Shown: in pieces, positions 51,358-58,259 of the stretch
Position numbering within the stretch: position 1 is the first letter of the stretch
Layout of the letters: the number at the start of each line of letters is the position of its first letter
From: UMGS1532 sp045542355
Lineage (GTDB): Bacteria > Bacillota > Clostridia > Oscillospirales > Acutalibacteraceae
Assembly (NCBI GenBank): GCA_045542355.1
Contig: JAZQKX010000029.1
Location: 112,597-176,596, forward strand
Direction of reading: 5' to 3'
Length of the DNA: 64,000 nucleotides
Made by a program: the position numbers and the translations under genes
Notes under the pieces: generated by a model
Database searches by the model: none
What the model was told of the DNA's origin: nothing
The model's input: the letters and a program-made list of their open reading frames with translations, nothing else

Positions 51358-51954
51358 TTATTTGTCAAAACCGGGGTTGATTGCATAGAAGTTCTTTTCG
51401 TTGAGCTTATCTTGTACGAGGCGTAAGCCTTCTGAAAATCTCTGATAATGCACAACTTCACGAGCTCTTAGGAATTTAATTACATCGTTAACATCGGGGT
51501 CATCGCTGAGACGGAGAATGTTATCATAGGTGGTGCGAGCCTTTTGTTCTGCCGCTAAGTTTTCGTGCAGGTCGGTGATAATGTCACCCTTTGACTGCAA
51601 ATAGGCTGCAGTAAAGGGTACACCCGAAGCAGATGCGGGATACACGCCGTTGGTGTGGTCCACAAAGTAGGCATCAAAGCCACCCTCCTTAACCTGTTCG
51701 GGGGTAAGGTTGCGAGTGAGCTGATGCACGATTGTACCTACCATCTCAAGGTGGGCCAACTCTTCCGTTCCGATGTCCGTGAATAAAGCCCGAATTTCGG
51801 GGTAGGGGGCGGCAAAGCGTTGGCTTAAATACCTTAGACTTGCGCCCAGTTCGCCATCTGGACCGCCGTACTGTGAAGCCACTATCTGAGCGAGTCGGGG
51901 ATTAGGATTTTTGATGTTAATCGGGTATTGCAATTTTTTCTGATATTGCCACAT
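51358..51954 (-). CDS. cotJC: spore coat protein CotJC (manganese-catalase family)
   Basis: A 198-residue inner spore-coat protein of the manganese-catalase superfamily. The helices carry the dimetal ligands: GELGASLRYLSQ (Glu), TEELAHLEMV (Glu, His) and the later REVVHYQRF (Glu, His). It would be made in the mother cell under sigma-E. It is the third gene of cotJABC; its ATG overlaps the last base of cotJB. Confidence 0.95.
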   Translation of the reverse strand: MWQYQKKLQYPINIKNPNPRLAQIVASQYGGPDGELGASLRYLSQRFAAPYPEIRALFTDIGTEELAHLEMVGTIVHQLTRNLTPEQVKEGGFDAYFVDHTNGVYPASASGVPFTAAYLQSKGDIITDLHENLAAEQKARTTYDNILRLSDDPDVNDVIKFLRAREVVHYQRFSEGLRLVQDKLNEKNFYAINPGFDK

Positions 51955-52217
51955 TATTTGTCCCTCCTATTGAATTCGGGGTCCCAAGGCCAGGGCGCGT
52001 TGTTCCATTGCCAACATTCGCCGTCTTCCATACCTGCGGTGACATCACCGTAGCGTGAGGTGTATTCCTTTAGCAACTCCTTGTAGCGTTTATAATAGGT
52101 GTTGTAGGCTTCGATAGCGGCGGTGTCGCAGGGGTGGGTATCAAGATAAAGATGCATTTCCCAAACCGCAAACTGTGCCGCAGAGAGCCTACGCAAAAGC
52201 ATTTCTTTGTTGTTCAT
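51954..52217 (-). CDS. cotJB: spore coat protein CotJB
   Basis: An 87-residue protein of the CotJB family: LLRRLSAAQFAVWEMHLYLDTHPCDTAAIEAYNTYYKRY, then the proline/tryptophan-rich WNNAPWPWDPEF end. It is a structural or assembly partner of CotJC in the inner coat. It starts directly after the cotJA stop. Confidence 0.95.
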   Translation of the reverse strand: MNNKEMLLRRLSAAQFAVWEMHLYLDTHPCDTAAIEAYNTYYKRYKELLKEYTSRYGDVTAGMEDGECWQWNNAPWPWDPEFNRRDK

Positions 52218-52529
52218 TTATCTCACTCTCTTTCCGCAAAACGGTTTGTTTAATTCTCTGAATATTGTACCTACCTGTAAGCCCTCGTCGGGGTCACAAG
52301 CGCCTGTGAATTTTTGCATAGGTCCGTAAACCATAGCAAGGGGCAAATTGTCAACAGCTGTGTTTCCCCATTTGTTTTTGGGGCAGTCACAGTTGCAGTC
52401 TTTGCGGTCACGGTCGCAGTCGCGATCTTTGTGGTCGTGGTGGTGCATGTGGTGCTCGTGTTCGCAGTTATCCTGTTCCCACATGCGTCCGTCACCAAAC
52501 ATATCAAAGCTGATTATTTGTCTATCCAT
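52218..52529 (-). CDS. cotJA: spore coat-associated protein CotJA
   Basis: A 103-residue protein. The C-terminal half (LPLAMVYGPMQKFTGACDPDEGLQVGTIFRELNKPF) is CotJA. The N-terminal half is an added, highly charged His/Asp/Cys-rich stretch (CEHEHHMHHHDHKDRDCDRDRKDCNCDCP) not needed in the basic family and probably metal-binding. It heads cotJABC; a sigma-E promoter is expected in 52530-52581, but I could not place it with confidence. Confidence 0.9.
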   Translation of the reverse strand: MDRQIISFDMFGDGRMWEQDNCEHEHHMHHHDHKDRDCDRDRKDCNCDCPKNKWGNTAVDNLPLAMVYGPMQKFTGACDPDEGLQVGTIFRELNKPFCGKRVR

Positions 52530-52581
52530 TTTTAAAACCTCCCATCAATTCATACTATTAGAAAGACAGGTTGGCAGTAAC

Positions 52582-52617
52582 AAAAAACAAAACAACCCGC
52601 AAAATGCGAGTTGTTTT
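52582..52617 (-). terminator. terminator downstream of radA
   Basis: A 13-bp stem with one mismatch (52617-52605 / 52601-52589) followed by T6 (52587-52582) on the reverse strand. It insulates cotJABC from radA. Confidence 0.8.
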
Positions 52618-52663
52618 ATGAATTATTGATGGAAAACTACAAAATATATTTCGGGTGATGAAA

Positions 52664-52840
52664 ATGAGTTTTATACAGTGCGCAAAGCCTTGCGTATATC
52701 AGAGCGACGGCTATTGCGGTATGGATGTGATTGGAAAAATCACAAACACCGAGGGCGGATGCCCTCACTATATATCAAAAGACAGCAAGGATAGCCTCTC
52801 TGAGATTTCTCACGGGGAGAAGTTGGATACCGAAGCTTAA
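52664..52840 (+). CDS. small cysteine-rich protein
   Basis: A 58-residue protein starting MSFIQCAKPCVYQSDGYCGMD, with four cysteines in a CxxxC...C...C pattern (GGCPHYI) that recurs in short clostridial proteins; it probably binds metal. ATG 52664 lies behind GGGTGATGA. The last 66 bases overlap the 3' end of radA on the other strand, so only the first 37 codons are free of that constraint. They carry all the cysteines, which favours a real gene. Confidence 0.6.
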   Translation: MSFIQCAKPCVYQSDGYCGMDVIGKITNTEGGCPHYISKDSKDSLSEISHGEKLDTEA

Positions 52841-54139
52841 TCCCTCTAACTGCTTTTTGCAGCTTTGGGGGAATACGCATTTTTTGAAGCCTAAACGCTC
52901 GGCTTCTCGAATTCGGTCGGCAACATGTGGAACAGAGCGAATTTCCCCTGAGAGACCAACCTCGCCAAAAGCGGCTAAATCATCGGGAATGGCAATATCT
53001 TTAAGTCCCGAAACTAACGACAGGGCAACAGGCAGGTCGGTGGCGGGCTCGTCCAGTCTTAAACCGCCTACAATGTTGAGATATACGTCGAGATTAGAGA
53101 AGAAGAATCCCATGCGCTTTTCCAACACAGCCAGAATTAAATTCATTCGGTTGTAGTCGAAGCCTGTGGACATGCGGCGAGGAGTACCGAAACCTGTGGT
53201 ACAGACAAGACCCTGAATTTCGGCAAGAATGGGGCGGGTGCCCTCAAGAGTACAGGCAATGCATGTACCTGAAACATCAGCGCTTCTGCCCGAAAGTAGC
53301 ATCTGGGAAGGGTTGGGGACTTCGTGGAGTCCATCCTCACGCATTTCAAAAACGCCAATTTCGTTGGTGGAGCCGAAACGGTTTTTGGTAGCGCGAAGCA
53401 GTCGGTAGGAATAGTTGCGGTCACCCTCGAAATACAGTACCGCATCAACAATGTGCTCCATTACTTTTGGACCGGCGATACCACCGTCTTTATTAACGTG
53501 ACCTATTATGAACATAGGGATATCCAAAGCCTTTGCTGTGCGCATAAAGAGATTGGTGCATTCTCTTACCTGAGAGATACTTCCCGCCGAGGTGTTGAGT
53601 TCACTTATGCACATGGTCTGAATCGAGTCTATCATAACTATATCGGGTTTGGTGTTTCGTATGTATTCGCAGATTGCCTCGGCATCGTTTTCCGCCATTA
53701 TCAACAGATTGTTGTTTGTAACCTGTAGACGCTGTGCACGAAGCTTTAATTGACGGGAGGATTCCTCTCCCGATACATAAAGTATTTTATAGTTGAAGGC
53801 GATTTTTCCGCAAATTTGCAGAAGAATTGTGGATTTACCAATGCCGGGTTCACCGCTTAAAAGATTAACAGAGCCCTTAACGATGCCGCCACCCATAACT
53901 CGGTCAAGCTCACCGATACGGCTTTTGTAACGATGCTCGTTTTCTATATCAATTTCGGTGACGGGTGAGGCGGTGAGGTGACGGGTGGATATCGCCGCCC
54001 TTGCGCTCCCCAGCACAGGCTGTGGAGTCTCCTCGTTCATGGTGTTCCAACTTCCGCATTCGGGACATTTTCCCGACCATTTTGGGTTTTCATAACCGCA
54101 TTCGCTGCATACAAACATCGTCTTAATCTTAGGTGACAT
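52775..54139 (-). CDS. radA: DNA repair protein RadA
   Basis: A 454-residue RecA-like branch-migration ATPase. An N-terminal C4 zinc finger (CSECGYENPKWSGKCPECGSW) leads; Walker A GEPGIGKST lies near residue 98, the RadA-specific KNRFGST motif near 259, and a Lon-like C-terminal domain ends the protein. It helps process recombination intermediates. Its first 11 bases overlap the end of the cwlD fragment, so the two were once an operon. Confidence 0.96.
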   Translation of the reverse strand: MSPKIKTMFVCSECGYENPKWSGKCPECGSWNTMNEETPQPVLGSARAAISTRHLTASPVTEIDIENEHRYKSRIGELDRVMGGGIVKGSVNLLSGEPGIGKSTILLQICGKIAFNYKILYVSGEESSRQLKLRAQRLQVTNNNLLIMAENDAEAICEYIRNTKPDIVMIDSIQTMCISELNTSAGSISQVRECTNLFMRTAKALDIPMFIIGHVNKDGGIAGPKVMEHIVDAVLYFEGDRNYSYRLLRATKNRFGSTNEIGVFEMREDGLHEVPNPSQMLLSGRSADVSGTCIACTLEGTRPILAEIQGLVCTTGFGTPRRMSTGFDYNRMNLILAVLEKRMGFFFSNLDVYLNIVGGLRLDEPATDLPVALSLVSGLKDIAIPDDLAAFGEVGLSGEIRSVPHVADRIREAERLGFKKCVFPQSCKKQLEGLSFGIQLLPVRNLREAILAVF

Positions 54140-54716
54140 TTTTTTCTCCTTGCATATAATTTAATATTCCGTTTGCTATACAAAAGGAAAGGGTATAGCA
54201 ATAATCTTCATTCTTTAGGTTTTCCAAATCTATAGGATTGCTTATGAATCCACATTCCACAATGACCGTTGGGTTGGTGGATTTTTCGAGAATTTTAACC
54301 TTGCGGGTATCACTCTTTGCATATCGAGGCTTTTCACTTTGCAGGTTTTCGTTTACATACCCTTGTATGGCTTCGCCCAGAGCTTTTGCACCCTCTGTAT
54401 TTTGGTTGTAAAAGACCTGTAAGCCCTTGACCGACTGTTGCTCGAATTTGTTCTGGTGCACACTAATGACTATGGCATCCTTTTGGGAATTCATAATTTC
54501 TACCCGCTCAATCAGGTCGTTTTGCTTGGTGGTGCCACTGTCTTTACCTCCGCCTAAAGCAATATCAGAGGTGCGGGTCATAATTGTATCAAAACCGTAA
54601 AGCTCCAAAATTTTTTGTAATTTAAGAGAAATATTGAGGTTGAGGTCTTTTTCTTCTGTTCCGTCGGGAGCCACAGCACCGCCGTCAAAACCACCGTGGG
54701 CTGAGTTAGCTAATAC
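54129..54716 (-). pseudogene. cwlD: 3' part of cwlD, cut off from its 5' end by an inserted element
   Basis: A zinc amidase of the CwlD type, which makes muramic delta-lactam in the spore cortex. Visible motifs are zinc His in HGGFDGGAV (codon 54698-54696), the EEKDLNLNISLK block, HQNKFE and the catalytic Glu in VIVECGFISNP. The frame is open only back to 54728, where TAA stops it. The signal or anchor segment and the DxG part of the DxGHGG strand are missing, and the only later start (GTG 54674) would lose the zinc His. A serine recombinase lies 55 bases upstream, so the 5' part is expected at the far end of the inserted element. Confidence 0.85.
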
Positions 54717-54770
54717 TATACTTTTTTGTTAATCTTGTATATTTTGTCGTTTTTTGACTGTGGAAAACGC
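54690..54770. other. probable attachment-site region of the inserted element
   Basis: Homology to CwlD ends here: ANSA stands where relatives have xDAG before HGG. The crossover core probably lies at or near the HGGFDGG codons (54681-54698). The stretch 54717-54770 between the recombinase stop and the cwlD fragment has no gene. A matching core must exist at the other end, outside the window. Confidence 0.6.
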
Positions 54771-56357
54771 CTAAATTTTCCACTCAATCTTGATTTCCCT
54801 CTTGCCATCCTTTTTGAGCTTTCCAATAAATATTTTGCTTATAAATTCATTGGCAATTTCAAAGGTCAGCGCGTCTATATGTTTATATTTATCGAGTATA
54901 AATTTTGTGTCTGCCGCGTTTTTACTTCCGCTTAATTCATTTAATTGTGCAGTTAAAATATTTATGCGATTTTGATAGTCTGTGGTTTCTTGCCTATACC
55001 TTTCGCGGTAGGTTGAAAACTCGTCCGCTGTTATAATGCCGTCCAACTTATCTGTATACATTTGTGCCATTCGGGCATCGTTACGCTTGATTTTGTCCTC
55101 AAGCTCTTTGATTTCTGCAACCATAGACTTTTGAACTTTGCTATCCTTTTTAGGCGCTTTAATTTTACCGATTGCCTTTTCGTCATAATAGTTGTCCAAA
55201 AGCTTGTTAATCTCTTGGAGAATTATTTGCTCTAATTCGTCAAGGCGCATACTGTGCTCATTGTTGCAAACACCATTTGAAGATTTTCGAGTTCTGCAAC
55301 ATAAATAATTGTACCGTCCGTCACGAAGCTTGTAGCTCATCTTCCACATCGTGTTGCCACACTCACCGCAAAAAACCTTTTTTGCCAACGAGTAACAACT
55401 ACCGCTCGGTATTTTCTGTCCCTTACCTCGTTGAAGTCGTATGTTGTGTGCCTTGTAAAAGGTTTCCTTTGATATAATCGGCTCGTGCATATCTTCTATT
55501 ATATCCCACTGGTCTTGTGGCTTTGTGCGACGTTTTTTGGTCTTGTAATTAACAATTTCCTGTCGCCCTTGAACAAGCGCACCTGTGTAGGTATATCGGC
55601 GAAGAATAGCATATACAGCCGAGTCGGTCCAAACAGTTGTCGGCGAATGGCTTTTCTCATAGTTACCGTTATAGTATTTAGAGCCTAACTGCTTTTTTCT
55701 GACACATGGCGGCGGTATTTTATCCTCATTAAGCGCTTTTGCAATTGCAATATATCCGCTGCCCATTATGTACATATCAAAAATTCTTTGCACCACAGGA
55801 GCTGCAATTTCATCAACAATAAGGTGATTTTTATTGTTGGGGTCAACTAAGTAGCCATACGGCGCAAATGAGCCGACAAACTCACCGTTTTTTCTTTTTG
55901 CACTTAATGTAGATTTTATGTTTTCAGAAAGGTCTTCAAGATACCATTCGTTTACAAGACCGTTTATCTGCCTTGCTTTTTTATTGCCCTTAACATTGGT
56001 ATCGGCATTGTCAACCACACCGACAAAGCGTATGCCCCATTCAAGAAATTTTCCGTGAATATACTTTTCAATCATTTCCATATCACGCGAAAATCTTGAC
56101 TGAGTTTTACAAACAACTATCGAGCATCTGCCTTCTTCGCAGTCTTTTAAAACCTGATTCCATGCAGGGCGTTTGCTATCGGCACCGCTGTAATCTTCAT
56201 CGCAATAAATATCGTTAATCTGCCACCCTCTTTCAATGCAATATTTAATAAGCATTGTTTTTTGGTTTTGGATACTTTCGCTTTCATCGGACTTATCTTT
56301 TTTATCTCTATCCTGATCTGAAAGCCTGACGTAAATATCCGCAATTTCAGTTAACAT
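54771..56357 (-). CDS. large serine recombinase (site-specific integrase)
   Basis: A 528-residue recombinase. The N-terminal resolvase domain has the catalytic serine in YVRLSDQD (Ser13) and arginines in QSRFSRD. The recombinase domain follows (about 170-300: GSFAPYGYLVDP, ALNEDKIPPP). A zinc ribbon is present at about 335-375 (FCGECG...YLCCRTR), and a long coiled coil (about 390-480) controls directionality. Such enzymes integrate and, with a directionality factor, excise phage and skin-type elements. It ends 55 bases from the cwlD fragment. The start is ATG 56357; seven bases overlap the small gene before it. Confidence 0.93.
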   Translation of the reverse strand: MLTEIADIYVRLSDQDRDKKDKSDESESIQNQKTMLIKYCIERGWQINDIYCDEDYSGADSKRPAWNQVLKDCEEGRCSIVVCKTQSRFSRDMEMIEKYIHGKFLEWGIRFVGVVDNADTNVKGNKKARQINGLVNEWYLEDLSENIKSTLSAKRKNGEFVGSFAPYGYLVDPNNKNHLIVDEIAAPVVQRIFDMYIMGSGYIAIAKALNEDKIPPPCVRKKQLGSKYYNGNYEKSHSPTTVWTDSAVYAILRRYTYTGALVQGRQEIVNYKTKKRRTKPQDQWDIIEDMHEPIISKETFYKAHNIRLQRGKGQKIPSGSCYSLAKKVFCGECGNTMWKMSYKLRDGRYNYLCCRTRKSSNGVCNNEHSMRLDELEQIILQEINKLLDNYYDEKAIGKIKAPKKDSKVQKSMVAEIKELEDKIKRNDARMAQMYTDKLDGIITADEFSTYRERYRQETTDYQNRINILTAQLNELSGSKNAADTKFILDKYKHIDALTFEIANEFISKIFIGKLKKDGKREIKIEWKI

Positions 56358-56554
56358 TGTTCGATGCCCCCTCTTTTCAAATCCAGAGCATCGCCAAGCA
56401 ATGTTGTATCTTCATTATATTCCAAACCGGCTATAATTTCAAGTTCGGTAACGCAAAGATTTCTAATAATTTCATTAATCTTTGCTTTCATTTCTATATT
56501 GTTGCTACCGGAGAAAATGTTAATGACATTATACTGTGTTTTTCTATCGGTCAT
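56351..56554 (-). CDS. small protein preceding the recombinase
   Basis: A 67-residue protein, possibly helical in the middle (MKAKINEIIRNLCVTELEIIAGLE). AAGGAGG precedes its ATG at 56554 on the reverse strand. It overlaps the recombinase by seven bases, so the two are co-translated. I do not recognise the family; a recombination directionality factor or regulator is conceivable from position only. Confidence 0.6.
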   Translation of the reverse strand: MTDRKTQYNVINIFSGSNNIEMKAKINEIIRNLCVTELEIIAGLEYNEDTTLLGDALDLKRGGIEQC

Positions 56555-56832
56555 TTTTATTTCCTCCTTAAAATATAATCATACTATTTTTATTCTAAAC
56601 TACAAAAATATATGTCCTTTTCTGCACCACCTCCAAATCAAAAACGACTACCACACACAAATTTCCAACAAAATCAAAGCAACTTTTTCTGCACCGCGGC
56701 GACTTAACAGTCGCCGCAAAATCCCCCTTTTTTCAGTTAAACCACACCACCCAACGTAAGCCTGTTAGATTTTTAAAATTTATATTGTTAATTAAAGTTT
56801 TGAAATCTGCATAAACACAGGGTTTGTAACAC

Positions 56833-56958
56833 TTTTACCCTATGTTAGATTGAAACAATTTTTAAACTTAATTATTTTTGCTAATTTTTGCAACAATCTA
56901 ACATAGGGCAAAAACTAAGAAAGAGCCGCAAAACAATCGTTAAGACTGTTTTACGGCT
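56833..56958. repeat. long inverted repeat and adjacent hairpin in the element's non-coding region
   Basis: CCCTATGTTAGATTG at 56838-56852 is repeated inverted and perfectly at 56894-56908; the match extends with one mismatch to about 56833 and 56913. Next to it, 56924-56935 pairs with 56947-56958. The whole stretch 56580-57600 is AT-rich with no convincing reading frame. An origin-, transfer- or attachment-type function is possible. Confidence 0.6.
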
Positions 56959-57188
56959 TACGTAATTCCAGATGGGATTTATTTTAATTATCTACCCTTG
57001 CGGATATAAAAAAGGCGGACTCCTCCTATAAGAGAAATCCGACCTAGTGCATCAAACCTATATCTTCATAAAGAAGACTCAATCAAACCTGTTTCCATAT
57101 TTATTATACAAATTATTAAATTTATTGTCAATAAAATTTCTTAAAATTTTCCGAACAAAAATATTTATGTAAAAACCGCTTCTAATAT

Positions 57189-57275
57189 TTGACGAACTAT
57201 TTTTGCATTGCTATACTTATCATAGTCCTTTTTTATGAGGGGTGTGCTAAGTGGTTGGCGCACCTCTCTTTTTGT
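57189..57275 (+). ncRNA. candidate short RNA with its own promoter and terminator
   Basis: TTGACG (57189-57194), 17 bases, TATACT (57212-57217) form a good promoter. From about 57224 a transcript of roughly 55 bases would end at a GC-rich stem-loop (about 57239-57249 / 57258-57268, G-U pairs) and CTTTTTGTTTTT. There is no ribosome site plus start codon with a usable frame. An antisense or regulatory RNA is possible. Confidence 0.5.
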
Positions 57276-57600
57276 TTTTGCACTGCGGCGACTTTACAGT
57301 CGCCGCAACACTTTTTTGCATAAAACTGCTCTACCCAACGTAGATATGCCAGTTTTAGCAATTATTTATCATACAAAAAACAGCCCCCAAGCCCCATAAA
57401 CACTTGATTTTTGGTGTATGCAATTTTAATAAAATTCCAGCAATATATGATTATTCAAAAGATAGTTAAAAACAGCACTTGTTCATATTTAAACAAATGC
57501 TGTTTTTCAATTTAAGTTTTATTCTCCTATATTTACAAATTAACCATCACTAATAATACTTGTCCACATTAAAAACTTTTTACAAAAATAAATCAATGAC

Positions 57601-58206
57601 CTAAAGACTATTTCTTTGCGACCAAAGGAATAAATCGAATTTCCGCTTTCTTCCCGGTATTTTGATTTCAGCTTTATCCAAAACAATGTCTACTGCATCG
57701 TTAAAAGCCTTGTAGTCACCAATGTTTTTCCACCGTTCTATTTGTGTTCCGGTAAGTTTTTCGCCCACCTGCTTTGCATATTTAGGTAAAAGCTTATGTA
57801 CTGCCGAATCGTAAATACTATAATCATCTCTACCATAAATAATTGTGTTATGTAAGCAACAGTACTTTGTTGCAAAAGAAAACATTTTAGTTTTAAAGCC
57901 ACGATAAATCTCGCACACAACAGTAGGATCACCGTTTTTTACACGCTCATCAAAATCAGTGATAGTGCGGATATTTTCAACAACTTCACTTAAAAACTCT
58001 ATTTTCTTATAATTGAAAATTTGTGTAGAATATAAGCGGTCAATAAGCAAAACCTTTGCGGCAATTTCTTCGGGCTCTTTATTTTCGGGAAATTTCTTGA
58101 ATAGAGACCAAAGCAACGTCTCGGTTTTTTGAATAATTACATCGTTGTTAAACGAGTATGCACTAATCTCTAACTCCTTTTCTTTTATTTCTAATAAAGC
58201 TGTCAT
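57601..58206 (-). CDS. hypothetical protein of the inserted element
   Basis: A 201-residue mostly helical protein without signal or membrane segments. A striking block, FSFATKYCCLHNTIIYGRDDYSIYDSAVHKLLPKY (about 115-149), recalls the FATKYC...YPIYD pattern of uncharacterised proteins in phage and defence neighbourhoods; I cannot name the family. ATG 58206 is chosen because AAGGAG sits nine bases upstream, whereas ATG 58215 would touch it. It reads toward the recombinase, with 45 bases to the collagen-like gene on the same strand. Confidence 0.75.
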   Translation of the reverse strand: MTALLEIKEKELEISAYSFNNDVIIQKTETLLWSLFKKFPENKEPEEIAAKVLLIDRLYSTQIFNYKKIEFLSEVVENIRTITDFDERVKNGDPTVVCEIYRGFKTKMFSFATKYCCLHNTIIYGRDDYSIYDSAVHKLLPKYAKQVGEKLTGTQIERWKNIGDYKAFNDAVDIVLDKAEIKIPGRKRKFDLFLWSQRNSL

Positions 58207-58259
58207 TAATAACATCTCCTTAATTAAAGAAATTTGTATCTTTTGATATATTCAATTTT

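Larger units (their letters stand above)
56684..57342 (+). repeat. pair of direct repeats, each with a GCGGCGACT hairpin
   Basis: Copies at 56684-56758 and 57275-57342 share TTTTT, TGCAC, the 9-bp hairpin GCGGCGACT/AGTCGCCGC (loops TAAC and TTAC), a T6 run and CCCAACGTA in the same order. The hairpin plus T-run is terminator-like on the forward strand. No gene lies between the copies. Confidence 0.75.
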
